Position numbers and translations under genes: made by a program. Below, piece by piece: positions 1-8,272 of a stretch of DNA of 47,601 nt; position 1 is the first letter of the stretch; every line of letters begins with the position of its first letter. Source of the DNA: an uncultured Selenomonadales bacterium. GTDB lineage: Bacteria > Bacillota > Negativicutes > Selenomonadales > Selenomonadaceae. The stretch lies in assembly GCA_937877545.1 (NCBI GenBank), contig CALFJE010000144.1, positions 1-47,601 on the forward strand, given 5' to 3'. The notes beneath the pieces are model-generated. The model searched no databases. It was given only the letters and a program-made list of their open reading frames with translations, and was not told the origin of the DNA.

Positions 1-2
1 AA

Positions 3-785
3 GTATTCTACAACTATCCCGATCCCGTGCAACCGGGCTACCTGAAGCTTGCTGATGAGTTCAACTTCAACCAAACTCCCGCCACATTCGAGATTGAGGG
101 TGTAGTAAAAGACGCTGTACAACTGGGCGACTCCACTATCATCTTGAGCAATGTTGACAAAGTGCCTCACCTCTACCTTATCAAGTCGAGCACACAGGAG
201 TTTGTTAAGGAACTGAGCACTACCGGCATACAGACCGAGGACCGTGATAATTTCTACAGCAACCTCAACGCCATTACTCTCACCACCGACCGTAAGCTCG
301 TGGGCGTCTCGCTGGGCGAGAACAACTTCGCGGGAACGCTCGGACAAGCCTATGTTTACAAATGGGACGACATCGACAGCGACCCCGTTCTCTGGTTCTC
401 TACCAAGAATGCCGGCAATTACAACAACGCCAACGTGGGTCACGCGATTGCCGTGAACGGAGTGAGCAACAAGAGCTGTGAGGTGCTTATCACCGCTATG
501 ACCACCGGGTCGACTCGCAACACCCGTTTCGTACATGTTTTGCTCGAAGAAGGCAATGTGGCTACGACATATCACGACAATAACGAAACCGTAGTCACCG
601 GAGCACAGACCAACTATGGTGAGGAATTGCATGTGGTTATATCGCCTAACGACGAGCAAAAAATCATCCTCGGAGGTATGGGTAAGATTGTTGAATATCT
701 CCCCGCTCGCGCATCGGCAGGAAAACCCGACGCCTCCGCGCAGGTTTTGAATCGCGCCGCCGCGTCGCCAACCAAAATCAGATAA
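3..785 (+). CDS. Bacteroidota-like exported protein, partial, artificially fused at its 3' end
   Basis: The frame is open from the window edge (residues VFYNYPDPVQPGY precede the first GTG at 27), so the 5' end is missing. The protein is Asn/Thr/Asp-rich and beta-propeller-like, resembling Bacteroidota surface or exported proteins of the DUF4623 kind; the family name is a recollection, not a search result. Authentic sequence appears to run only to about residue 225 (IVEYL, near base 700). From there the frame reads antisense through the 3' end of murD (RASAGKPDASAQ onward) to a chance stop at 785. Codon usage and protein style differ from everything else in the window. The most likely explanation is a contig chimera at ~697-712, not a host gene. 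Confidence 0.6.
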   Translation, partial: VFYNYPDPVQPGYLKLADEFNFNQTPATFEIEGVVKDAVQLGDSTIILSNVDKVPHLYLIKSSTQEFVKELSTTGIQTEDRDNFYSNLNAITLTTDRKLVGVSLGENNFAGTLGQAYVYKWDDIDSDPVLWFSTKNAGNYNNANVGHAIAVNGVSNKSCEVLITAMTTGSTRNTRFVHVLLEEGNVATTYHDNNETVVTGAQTNYGEELHVVISPNDEQKIILGGMGKIVEYLPARASAGKPDASAQVLNRAAASPTKIR

Positions 786-1885
786 TCGACGCGCTCCTTG
801 ACAAGATTTAAAAAATCCGTGAGGTCGGTGCCCTTATCGTCGCCGCCCGCTATCAGGACGATGTGCCCCGCGAACGTTTCCAACGCCTTAATCGCCGAAT
901 CGGTGTTGGTGGCTTTGGAGTCGTTGTAGTATTTCACGCCGTCAAGCTCGCGCACGAATTCAATCCTGTGCTCCACGCCTCGGAAGGTCTTAAGCACGCC
1001 GCGAATACCCTCGACAGTCGCGCCCGCAAGGTAAGCCGTAAGAGCCGCCGCCAAAGCATTTTCGACGTTGTGCCCGCCCTTAATGCCCAGCTCGTCGACA
1101 GTGCACAGCTCGCGAATTTTGCCGTCAAGCTTAATGACAAGCCGATTATCCTTGACGAACGCGCCCTCGGCAAGCTCGGTTTGGCGGCTGAAGTAAAGCA
1201 CTCGACACGCGGCGCGGTCAATCATGTCGCGGGTACGCTCGTCGTCGAAGTTCAGAATCAGAAAATCCTCGGCGGTCTGTTGCGCAAAAATTTTCTCCTT
1301 CATCGCTTGATAAACTTCCATAGTCCCGTGACGCTTGAGATGGTCGGGCGTGACGTTGAGTATCGCGGAAATGTGCGGCTTGAAATTTTGGGTAGCCTCC
1401 ATTTGATAGCTTGAAATCTCCGCCGCGATACAGCCGCCCGCGCCGACTGCCAAAGCAACCTCGCTCAGCGGCACGCCGATATTCCCGCCGACGCCGACTT
1501 TATCAAACGCCGTCTCAAGCAGAAGCCCCAGCAACGTTACGGTGGTAGTCTTGCCGTTGGTACCGGTCACCGCGCAGATTGGCGACCTCGCAAGGCTGAA
1601 GGCAAGCTCGACCTCGCTGATAATCCGAATGCCCTGCGCGGACGCCGCCTTGAGCAAAGGTATCCTCAGCGGCACGGCGGGCGATACGATAATCAAGTCC
1701 ACGCCGTTTAAAAGTTCCTCGGTCTGCTTGCCCAAACGAACCTCAACGCCGGCAATGTTTACGTCAAGATTTTCCTTGGCGTCACTCAAGACGACGTGCG
1801 CCCCCAACGACTTTACAACCTTAGCCGCCGCAATGCCGCTCCGCGCCGCGCCGATAACCAAAACATTTTTATCAGTCAAATCCAT
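614..1885 (-). CDS. murD: UDP-N-acetylmuramoyl-L-alanine--D-glutamate ligase, 3'-truncated
   Basis: MurD adds D-Glu to UDP-MurNAc-L-Ala in the cytoplasm, the second amino-acid addition in peptidoglycan precursor synthesis. The N-terminal Rossmann-like domain (VLVIGAARSG, residues 8-17), the ATP-binding loop TGTNGKTTT (~107-115) and the C-terminal ligase domain (YYNDSKATN, then HIVLIAGGDDKGTD) are all present. The ATG at 1885 has AAGGAG upstream and lies 12 bp after the mraY stop. Homology ends near residue 392 (SGFPADA, about base 707). The remaining 31 codons to the stop at 614 read through foreign sequence, so roughly the last 50-60 residues of a normal ~450-aa MurD are missing. It is the last visible gene of the murE-murF-mraY-murD operon. 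Confidence 0.92.
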   Translation of the reverse strand: MDLTDKNVLVIGAARSGIAAAKVVKSLGAHVVLSDAKENLDVNIAGVEVRLGKQTEELLNGVDLIIVSPAVPLRIPLLKAASAQGIRIISEVELAFSLARSPICAVTGTNGKTTTVTLLGLLLETAFDKVGVGGNIGVPLSEVALAVGAGGCIAAEISSYQMEATQNFKPHISAILNVTPDHLKRHGTMEVYQAMKEKIFAQQTAEDFLILNFDDERTRDMIDRAACRVLYFSRQTELAEGAFVKDNRLVIKLDGKIRELCTVDELGIKGGHNVENALAAALTAYLAGATVEGIRGVLKTFRGVEHRIEFVRELDGVKYYNDSKATNTDSAIKALETFAGHIVLIAGGDDKGTDLTDFLNLVKERVDYLILVGDAAARFKTCAEASGFPADARAGRYSTILPIPPRMIFCSSLGDITTCNSSP

Positions 1886-1897
1886 TGCAAAGACTCC

Positions 1898-2851
1898 TTA
1901 CAGCATTGAAAGCCCCAGCACGCCCGCGATAAGTCCGACCGTCCAGAACACGAACACGACTTTAACCTCCGACCAGCCGCCCAGCTCAAAGTGATGATGT
2001 AGCGGACTCATGCGGAATATTCGCTTGCCCGTCGACTTGAACGAAATTACTTGGATTATCACCGACAACGCCTCGCAGACGAAAACGAAGCCCACGACCG
2101 CCAATAAGACTTCCGTGCGCGAAAGGATACCGACCGCCGCGAACGCTCCGCCCAATGCCAACGACCCCGTGTCGCCCATGAACACTTTCGCCGGGTGGAA
2201 GTTAAACTTCAAAAAGCCTATGCAAGCTCCGACCGTCGCCGCGCAGAATATCGCCAAATCGGCGTGCCCCGTCAGCAAGCAAATCACCGCGTAGCAAGAC
2301 GCCGCTATCGCCATGCACCCCGACGCCAAGCCGTCCAGCCCGTCCGTCAAGTTCACCGCGTTAGACGCCCCGACCACCACGAACAGCATAAACGGCAAGT
2401 ATAAGCTCCCCGCGTCGATTGTCACGTTGACGAGCGGCAGCCAAATCGTCGGGTTGAAGTCCGTCAGCAATGCGCTCGCCACGAACGTTGTCACTATGAC
2501 GATTATAATTTGCCCCAGGAGCTTGTATCGCGCCAACAGCCCCTGATTGTGCTTGCGGACGACTTTTAGATAATCGTCGATAAATCCCAAAATGAAGTGT
2601 CCGAACAATATGAACAGCGCGAGGAATATTTCAACGTTCCACTCCGCTTGAAGGAGCGTCGCCGCCACTATGCCCGCGATTAAAAATATTCCGCCCATCG
2701 TCGGCGTGCCGCTCTTTTTCTGATGACTTTTCGGACCTTCCTCGCGTATGCTCTGCCCGAATTTTAAGCGGTGCAAAATCGGTATGCAAAGCGGCGCAAG
2801 CAGAATCACCACCACTGCCGCGATTGCTCCCGCTATCAAAAGTTTTTCCAT
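1898..2851 (-). CDS. mraY: Phospho-N-acetylmuramoyl-pentapeptide-transferase (lipid I synthase)
   Basis: MraY transfers phospho-MurNAc-pentapeptide from UDP to undecaprenyl phosphate at the inner face of the cytoplasmic membrane, forming lipid I. The 317-aa polytopic protein has about ten hydrophobic segments. Family signatures are visible in order: the SHQKKSGTPTMGG loop, FIDDYLKV with the catalytic Asp pair, NAVNLTDGLDGLA, FMGDTGSLALGG and MSPLHHHFE with the three-His motif. Length is normal for the family. The ATG at 2851 has a GGCAGGGA-type Shine-Dalgarno. The gene sits between murF and murD in the canonical dcw order, with an 80-bp palindrome-containing spacer upstream. Confidence 0.97.
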   Translation of the reverse strand: MEKLLIAGAIAAVVVILLAPLCIPILHRLKFGQSIREEGPKSHQKKSGTPTMGGIFLIAGIVAATLLQAEWNVEIFLALFILFGHFILGFIDDYLKVVRKHNQGLLARYKLLGQIIIVIVTTFVASALLTDFNPTIWLPLVNVTIDAGSLYLPFMLFVVVGASNAVNLTDGLDGLASGCMAIAASCYAVICLLTGHADLAIFCAATVGACIGFLKFNFHPAKVFMGDTGSLALGGAFAAVGILSRTEVLLAVVGFVFVCEALSVIIQVISFKSTGKRIFRMSPLHHHFELGGWSEVKVVFVFWTVGLIAGVLGLSML

Positions 2852-2860
2852 TAAGAATTT

Positions 2861-2959
2861 CCCTGCCTAAAATGTTTTGAACGTATGACCGCGATAATTT
2901 GTTTTAAATTGTCTTTGAGGTGCGCCAACAGGATGCAACGTCACGTTGCCCTGCCTAAA
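2861..2959. repeat. Palindrome-bearing spacer with flanking 11-bp direct repeats (murF/mraY)
   Basis: The murF-mraY spacer holds GGATGCAACGTCACGTTGCC at 2931-2950, whose core GCAACGT-C-ACGTTGC is a perfect 7-bp dyad. The 11-mer CCCTGCCTAAA occurs on both sides, at 2861-2871 and 2949-2959, so the ~77-bp spacer looks like an insertion with duplicated ends. The same 20-mer is present in inverted orientation at 4353-4372, between murE and murF. It could be an operator, an mRNA hairpin or a short mobile repeat; nothing in the sequence decides between these. Confidence 0.6.
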
Positions 2960-4313
2960 TCAGCTCGATAATTTTCTCCATGTGCATGACGTGCGACGCC
3001 TTGAACAAAATCGTATCGCCGTCGCGCACCAGCTCCAAGATTTTTTTTGCGGCGTCCTCGTGCGTGTCGAAGGTGTAAACGTCCTTCAAGCCGGCGTCCC
3101 GCGCCCCCGCCGCGATAAATTTGCCAAGCTCGCCCAAAGTTATCAGCATGTCGAATTTATTTTCAACCAGCTCCGCGCCAATCTCCCTGTGAATTTGCTC
3201 CGATATGTCGCCCAGCTCCAGCATGTCGCCGAGCACCGCGATTAGCCGCCCGTTGTAAACTTCCGACGTCGTCTTAATCGCCACGCGCATTGAGGCGGGG
3301 CTGGCGTTATAGGCGTCGTTGACTATCGTCAAGCCGTCGCGCCGAATCACCTCGAAACGCATTTTGGTCGTCGTCAAAGTGGAAAAGCCTCGCTGAACTT
3401 GCGGGACGCTCAAGCCGCAAGCATAGCCCGCCGCGATAGCCGCCAATGCATTCGACACGTTGTGGCGACCGAGCATGGGAATTTCAAAATCGTACTCCCT
3501 GCCTCGGAAGCTCAAAGTGAACTCCGTCGACACGCTGCCGATTAAAATATCCTTGGCGATAAAATCCGCGTCTTTTTCCAGCGAATAGGTCAAGACTCGG
3601 ACGCCGTCGCCCGCCAAAGTTTTCATCGCCGCCGTATGACGATTGTCCGCGTTTAGGATAATCGTGCCGCCGCTTTTAATCGCCTCGACCAGCTCGCCCT
3701 TAGCTCGCGCAATATTTTCAATCGAACCCAAAAGTTCAATGTGCGCCTCGCTGACGTTGGTAACTATGCCAATCGTCGGCTTAACGACCTCGGCAAGCGA
3801 TTCAATCTGCCCCAAGCCGCGCATTCCGATTTCCACGACGGCGGCTTGATGTTTATCGTTAAGCTCAAGCAACGTCATGGGAACGCCGACCTCGTTGTTG
3901 AAGTTGCCCGAAGTCTTAAGCACGTGCCCGCAACCGTTGAGCGCGGCGGCAGTCAAATCCTTAGTCGTCGTCTTGCCGTTGGAGCCGGTCACCGCCACAA
4001 TCGGGATATTGAAACGTTCGCGCCACGCGCCCGCGATTTGCCGATAAGCCGCCAAGGTATCCGCGACCTTCAAGATTATGCTGTCAAGATTTTTATCGAA
4101 GCCCTCGCTTACCATGACGGCAGACGCGCCCTTTTTGAGAGCCTCCGCCGCGAAGTCCTCGCCATTGAAAGTCTCGCCCTTGAGCGCGACAAATAAACTG
4201 CCGCTCGTGATTTTGCGGCTGTCGGTTATGATGTCCTCGAAAAATATTTCCGCGTCCGAATTTATCTTTGCGCCCGTGACTTGCGCGACCTCCGCCAAAC
4301 TTAATTTATCCAT
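2955..4313 (-). CDS. murF: UDP-N-acetylmuramoyl-tripeptide--D-alanyl-D-alanine ligase
   Basis: MurF adds the D-Ala-D-Ala dipeptide to UDP-MurNAc-tripeptide, the last cytoplasmic step before MraY. The protein is 452 aa from MDKLSLAEVAQVTGAKI to MHMEKIIELI, a normal length. It shows the N-terminal uridine-binding region (DSRKITSGSLFVALKGE), the ATP loop VTGSNGKTTTKD, the central NVSEAHIELLGS and the C-terminal NDAYNASPASM. The start is placed at ATG 4313 because GGAGG lies 6 nt upstream. A 19-codon extension to 4370 is possible, but it runs through a duplicated murE fragment and a palindrome and has no family similarity. Confidence 0.95.
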   Translation of the reverse strand: MDKLSLAEVAQVTGAKINSDAEIFFEDIITDSRKITSGSLFVALKGETFNGEDFAAEALKKGASAVMVSEGFDKNLDSIILKVADTLAAYRQIAGAWRERFNIPIVAVTGSNGKTTTKDLTAAALNGCGHVLKTSGNFNNEVGVPMTLLELNDKHQAAVVEIGMRGLGQIESLAEVVKPTIGIVTNVSEAHIELLGSIENIARAKGELVEAIKSGGTIILNADNRHTAAMKTLAGDGVRVLTYSLEKDADFIAKDILIGSVSTEFTLSFRGREYDFEIPMLGRHNVSNALAAIAAGYACGLSVPQVQRGFSTLTTTKMRFEVIRRDGLTIVNDAYNASPASMRVAIKTTSEVYNGRLIAVLGDMLELGDISEQIHREIGAELVENKFDMLITLGELGKFIAAGARDAGLKDVYTFDTHEDAAKKILELVRDGDTILFKASHVMHMEKIIELI

Positions 4314-4321
4314 GCCGAATC

Positions 4322-4490
4322 GCCTCCAATGCGACTTCCCTATCGTCAAAATGGCAACGTGACGTTGCATCCAATTGTCGCGCTTGAATGCTCAACTTTG
4401 GAAGCCGTCACGCCGCGCCGTAACGAATTGTCAACACATTGCCGCTTTGCCGGTTATTGCCTCCAATGCGACTTCCCTATCGTCGAAATG
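4322..4490. repeat. Duplicated murE 3' segment plus palindrome between murE and murF
   Basis: A 26-bp sequence starting GCCTCCAATGCG is present at 4322-4347 and again at 4459-4484; with one mismatch the match extends to 32 bp. The distal copy is coding, near the C-terminus of MurE (HFDDREVALEA). The other copy lies just before the murF start, and its GGAGG serves as the murF ribosome-binding site. Between the copies sits ~105 bp that includes the inverted copy of the 20-bp palindromic repeat (4353-4372). It looks like an insertion that duplicated its target, with the copied murE end preserving the murF translation signal. Confidence 0.65.
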
Positions 4491-5903
4491 AATCGTGCCC
4501 GTGTTCAAGATTTGATACGTCTCGTGCCCTTTGCCCAAAATCAAAACCACGTCGCCCGCGCCGGCAAGCTCAATCGCTCGGAAAATCGCCGCTCGCCTGT
4601 CGACTATGCGCTCGTGAACTTTATCGCCGATACCCGCCTCGACCTCGTCCAAAATTTTTTCGGGGTCTTCGGAGCGCGGATTGTCGCTCGTGGCAATCAC
4701 AACGTCGGCAAGCTCGGCGGCAAGTTTGCCCATAATCGGGCGTTTGGAGTGGTCTCTGTCGCCGCCGCAACCAATCACCGCGATAACTTTGCCCGTAGCA
4801 ATCTGAGCTGCGGTCTCCAAAACATTCTTGACGCCGTCGGGCGTGTGCGCGTAGTCAACGATAACCGTAAACGGAGCCTCGGCAAAGACGCGCTCGAATC
4901 GCCCCGGCACGCTCCTGAAGTTTTCCAAAGCACGCTTGATAATTTCGGGCGCGACACCTTCAGCCAAAGCCGCGCCGTAAGCCGCCAACACATTGCAGAC
5001 GTTGAAACGCCCCGTCAAGTGCAAGTTTAAGCTCATGGCATCGGGGATTGTAAAAGTCATGCCGTCGGCGCGAATATCCAAATCGGCTCCGCGCAGATTG
5101 GCTTCGCTCGTCACGCCGTAAGTAATTTTCTTGCAAAGGCAATGGCGCAGAATCTCGGAGCCGGCCGCGTCGTCGGCGTTGATAATCGCGGTTTTGTTCG
5201 TCTTGCGACCACGGCGCGACACCGCGTCGAACAGCTTAGCCTTAGCCCGCAAATAATTTTCCATGGTGCCGTGAAAGTCCAAATGGTCTTGCGTGAGGTT
5301 GGTAAAAATCGCCGTATCGAACTCGACGCCCGCAACTCGGTGCTCCGCCAGCGCGTGACTTGAAACCTCCATGACGACGACTTGAACATTTTGGCGGCGC
5401 ATATCGTCCAGGACGTGTTGCAAGTCGATAACGTTTGGCGTGGTGTTGCGGACGGGAAAACTTTCGTCGCCGATAAGGATTTGAATCGTGCCGATAAGCC
5501 CGACCTTCAAGCCCGCGCCTTTGAAAATTTCGCGGAGCAGGTAAGTCGTGGTAGTCTTGCCGTTGGTGCCGGTCACGCCGATAACGCGCACAGCCCGCGC
5601 AGGGTAATCGTAAAAGTAGGGGACGATAACGGCGAGGGCGTTTAGCATATCGGGGACGACGAGCGCGGCGAGACCTTCGGGCGGCGTGAAATTCTTCCGA
5701 GCCGTGAGGACAGCGACCGCACCCTTAGCCTTAGCCTGCGCGATAAAGTTATGCCCGTCGACGTGTGCGCCCTCCATGCATACGAATAAATTGCCCGCCG
5801 CGACTTTGCGCGAATCGTGCTCAATGCCGCTTATAACAACGTCGTCGCCGACGATTCGGGCGTCGGGGATAAGCAATGCAAGTTCGCTCAGTTTTTTTAT
5901 CAA
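4431..5903 (-). CDS. murE: UDP-N-acetylmuramoyl-L-alanyl-D-glutamate--2,6-diaminopimelate ligase
   Basis: MurE adds the third residue of the stem peptide. The 490-aa protein carries the ATP loop TGTNGKTTTT (residues 111-120), MEVSSHALAEHRV (~178-190), TNLTQDHLDFHGTMENY (~201-217), DYAHTPDGVKN (~350-360) and DNPRSEDP (407-414). DNPR is the signature of meso-diaminopimelate specificity, as opposed to lysine. The start is TTG at 5903 with GGAGGGAGG 7 nt upstream; no ATG is available nearby. It is the first gene of the murE-murF-mraY-murD operon, with a sigma-70 promoter directly upstream. The C-terminal tail (ITGKAAMC) lies next to a 26-bp segment that is duplicated before murF. Confidence 0.96.
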   Translation of the reverse strand: MIKKLSELALLIPDARIVGDDVVISGIEHDSRKVAAGNLFVCMEGAHVDGHNFIAQAKAKGAVAVLTARKNFTPPEGLAALVVPDMLNALAVIVPYFYDYPARAVRVIGVTGTNGKTTTTYLLREIFKGAGLKVGLIGTIQILIGDESFPVRNTTPNVIDLQHVLDDMRRQNVQVVVMEVSSHALAEHRVAGVEFDTAIFTNLTQDHLDFHGTMENYLRAKAKLFDAVSRRGRKTNKTAIINADDAAGSEILRHCLCKKITYGVTSEANLRGADLDIRADGMTFTIPDAMSLNLHLTGRFNVCNVLAAYGAALAEGVAPEIIKRALENFRSVPGRFERVFAEAPFTVIVDYAHTPDGVKNVLETAAQIATGKVIAVIGCGGDRDHSKRPIMGKLAAELADVVIATSDNPRSEDPEKILDEVEAGIGDKVHERIVDRRAAIFRAIELAGAGDVVLILGKGHETYQILNTGTIHFDDREVALEAITGKAAMC

Positions 5904-5931
5904 GGACTTGCCTCCCTCCTTTTTGCCGCCA

Positions 5932-5961
5932 ATTATAATTGAACTTTACATGAAAAGACAA
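5932..5961 (-). promoter_or_regulatory. Sigma-70 promoter of the mur operon
   Basis: On the minus strand TTGTCT (5961-5956) is followed by an 18-bp spacer and a perfect TATAAT (5937-5932). The predicted transcript starts about 20 nt before the murE TTG codon, giving a very short leader that holds only the ribosome-binding site. Confidence 0.65.
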
Positions 5962-5980
5962 GCCGCCGCGAAAGTTTATG

Positions 5981-7552
5981 TCAGAAGCCGTTCAAAATGC
6001 CTTCCAAGCCTTCCCGACGATAAATTTCCTTGTAGCGTTGCAGGTGTTGCTGAATGATGTTGTCCAAAGCCCGCATGCCCAGCATTTCAACGGGAGCACG
6101 GTCGTCAGTCAAAACGTTATCGCCGAGCGCGGGCGTCGTCCAATTATCCGCGATGTGAATCATCAGCCGCGATAACGTTTCGTCGCTCAAAGCATCTGCG
6201 CGGGCGCGAAGGTTGTTCAAAGTGCGCTCGTCGTCCGCCGCGAACAAAACCCTGTTCGTAACCCCGCGAGCGTCAATCGTCCGCACGGCGGCGAAATTTT
6301 TGCCAATCGTGTCAATCAGGTACTCGTTGATATTGCCCGCGCCCGAAGCCCGCATGTTCATGTTGACGACCATAACGCCGCCCGCCGTCAAGTGACTTTT
6401 AACCAGCGCAAAGAATTCCGTCGAGCTCATCTGGAACGGAATGGTTATGTCTTGGTAAGCGTCGACAAGAATCACGTCGTAGGAATTTTTATCGGCTTGC
6501 AGGAAGGCGCGTCCGTCGTAGGTGACGACTTCAACGTCTGCGGGCAGAGCGAAATATTTTTCGGCGAGGGCGGTGATTTTATCGTCAATCTCGACGCCGA
6601 CAATCTGCGCGGCGGGGAAGTAGCGACGGCATTGCTCGGCGAAGGTGCCCGTGCCCATGCCAAGAATCAAAATCTTGTTGCCGCTTGCCAGGAGCGGAGC
6701 CGCCAGCGCGTAATCGTAATACATGCCCGTCAAGCCGCCGCCCTTTACCTTGAGCGACTGCACGCCGAACATCGCATTTGTCGACAGGATTATATGACGC
6801 GGCGTCTCCTTGACTTGCAGGTAGTTGTAAATCGATTCGCCCTCGTAAAGCAGATTCTTTTCCCAAAACGCAAAGCCGTTTGAATTTCCGTCGAAAGCGC
6901 ACGCAATGAAAATCGCGACGGCTCCCGCGCAGATTAGCTTGCTTTTGCCGAGGCTGAGGAAATAAATCACGCCGATAAGCAGGAGGACGCCCGAAAATAT
7001 CAAAAAGGTAACGGCGGTGCCGACGGCGGGAATCGTCACGAAAGTAGGGAGGAAAGTGCCGATAATACTGCCGACGGTGTTAAAAGCGTTGAGGTTGCCG
7101 ACGACGCGCCCGTTGTGTTCGAGGTTGTCGGTGGCGTACTTGACGAGCGAGGGCGTGACGGTGCCGAGCAGGAACAGCGGCAGGACGAAAATCGCCATGC
7201 AAGACAGGAACGCCGCCCAAATCAGCAGGTTGGTATCGACGGCGACGATTAGGACGCCCGCAAGCGCGAGGATTATGAACTTGCCGAGGACGGGAATGGC
7301 TCCAATCCACAGCGCGGCGATTATCAAGCGGCGATACAGTTTATCGGGGCTTTTATCCAAATCTGCGCGGCGACCGCCCCAGACATTGCCCAGCGCGAGC
7401 GCAATCATTATGGTGCCGATTATGATAGTCCAAACGATTTGCGACGAGCTGAAATAGGGCGCGAGCAGCCGACTTGCTCCGAGTTCGACCGCCATTATCG
7501 ACATACCCGAAAAAAATTCCGTGGCGTAGAGGAAATTTTTACTGGCGAGCAA
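5981..7552 (-). CDS. Membrane-fused spermidine synthase-like methyltransferase-fold protein
   Basis: The 523-aa protein joins an MFS-like membrane half (residues ~1-225, about seven hydrophobic segments, starting FLYATEFFSGMSIMAVELGASRLLAPYF) to a cytosolic spermidine-synthase-fold domain. The nucleotide-binding loop ILILGMGTGTF lies near residue 295, followed by IVGVEIDDKI and VILVDAYQD. Such fused proteins are common in bacteria and mostly uncharacterised; polyamine aminopropyl transfer is possible but not proven. The start is TTG at 7552 with AAGGAG 9-10 nt upstream. It lies 77 bp upstream of murE on the same strand and diverges from the macro-domain gene, with only 41 bp between the two start codons. 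Confidence 0.85.
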   Translation of the reverse strand: MLASKNFLYATEFFSGMSIMAVELGASRLLAPYFSSSQIVWTIIIGTIMIALALGNVWGGRRADLDKSPDKLYRRLIIAALWIGAIPVLGKFIILALAGVLIVAVDTNLLIWAAFLSCMAIFVLPLFLLGTVTPSLVKYATDNLEHNGRVVGNLNAFNTVGSIIGTFLPTFVTIPAVGTAVTFLIFSGVLLLIGVIYFLSLGKSKLICAGAVAIFIACAFDGNSNGFAFWEKNLLYEGESIYNYLQVKETPRHIILSTNAMFGVQSLKVKGGGLTGMYYDYALAAPLLASGNKILILGMGTGTFAEQCRRYFPAAQIVGVEIDDKITALAEKYFALPADVEVVTYDGRAFLQADKNSYDVILVDAYQDITIPFQMSSTEFFALVKSHLTAGGVMVVNMNMRASGAGNINEYLIDTIGKNFAAVRTIDARGVTNRVLFAADDERTLNNLRARADALSDETLSRLMIHIADNWTTPALGDNVLTDDRAPVEMLGMRALDNIIQQHLQRYKEIYRREGLEGILNGF

Positions 7553-7593
7553 AGACCTCAGCTCCTTTGAGCGATTTTTAAGGAGGATTTTAT

Positions 7594-8082
7594 ATGGGAT
7601 TGAAACTTTTGCAAGCGGACATCACGACGCTAAAGGTTGACGCGATAGTAAACGCGGCAAACACTCAACTTTTGGCGGGGGGCGGCGTTTGCGGCGCGAT
7701 ATTCAGAGCGGCGGGTGTCCGCGAACTTCAAGCGGCTTGCAATAAACTTGCGCCGATTCGGACGGGCGAGGCTGTCATGACGCCGGGCTTTAAGTTGCCC
7801 GCAAAGTTCGTTATTCACACAGCCGGACCGATTTGGAGCGGCGGCACTCAAGGCGAGGAAGAACTCCTGCGTGCTTGCTACGCCAACAGCCTGAAGCTTG
7901 CGGCGGCGAATAACCTTAAGAGCGTCGCCTTCCCGCTGATCTCAAGCGGCATTTACGGCTATCCGCCCCGCGCCGCCCTTCAAGTTGCCGTCAACGCCAT
8001 TAAGGATTTTCAAGGCGACCTCGACGTTATCTTGACCGTCATGGATAAATCGCTCCTTGACAGCGCAAAAGCGTTTGTGTAG
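7594..8082 (+). CDS. Macro-domain protein (O-acetyl-ADP-ribose deacetylase-like)
   Basis: A 162-aa single macro domain of the YmdB/MacroD type. Visible signatures are the adenosine-binding start LLQADITTLKVDAIVNAANTQL, the loop GGGVCGAIFRAAG (residues ~29-41) and the distal-ribose/phosphate loop PLISSGIYGYP near residues 111-121. Family members hydrolyse O-acetyl-ADP-ribose or remove ADP-ribose from protein or nucleic acid. The usual GGGGVDGAI is GGGVCGAI here, so the Asp just after the glycines is a Cys; whether that alters activity cannot be judged from sequence alone. The ATG at 7594 has AAGGAGG upstream. tRNA-Pro begins 11 bp after the stop codon, so the two are probably cotranscribed. 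Confidence 0.9.
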   Translation: MGLKLLQADITTLKVDAIVNAANTQLLAGGGVCGAIFRAAGVRELQAACNKLAPIRTGEAVMTPGFKLPAKFVIHTAGPIWSGGTQGEEELLRACYANSLKLAAANNLKSVAFPLISSGIYGYPPRAALQVAVNAIKDFQGDLDVILTVMDKSLLDSAKAFV

Positions 8083-8093
8083 AATTTTCCTCG

Positions 8094-8168
<75 letters not shown>

Positions 8169-8181
8169 ATAAAGACACTTC

Positions 8182-8208
8182 AAGCCGCGTCGAATGATGC
8201 GGCTTTCG
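8182..8208 (+). terminator. Hairpin downstream of tRNA-Pro
   Basis: AAGCCGCGTC and GATGCGGCTT form a 10-bp stem (one G-U pair) around loop GAAT, followed by a short weak T-run. It is probably the end of the macro-domain/tRNA transcript; the T-tract is weaker than in a canonical terminator. Confidence 0.55.
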
Positions 8209-8210
8209 TA

Positions 8211-8239
8211 TTGAAATTATTCGCCGCCTTTGATAAAAT
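8211..8239 (+). promoter_or_regulatory. Sigma-70 promoter for cheR
   Basis: TTGAAA (8211-8216), a 17-bp spacer and TAAAAT (8234-8239), each 5 of 6 to consensus, lie just after the tRNA hairpin and ~34 bp before the cheR start. Confidence 0.6.
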
Positions 8240-8272
8240 GCCGTCAATACTTCAACTTAAGGAGGCAACATT

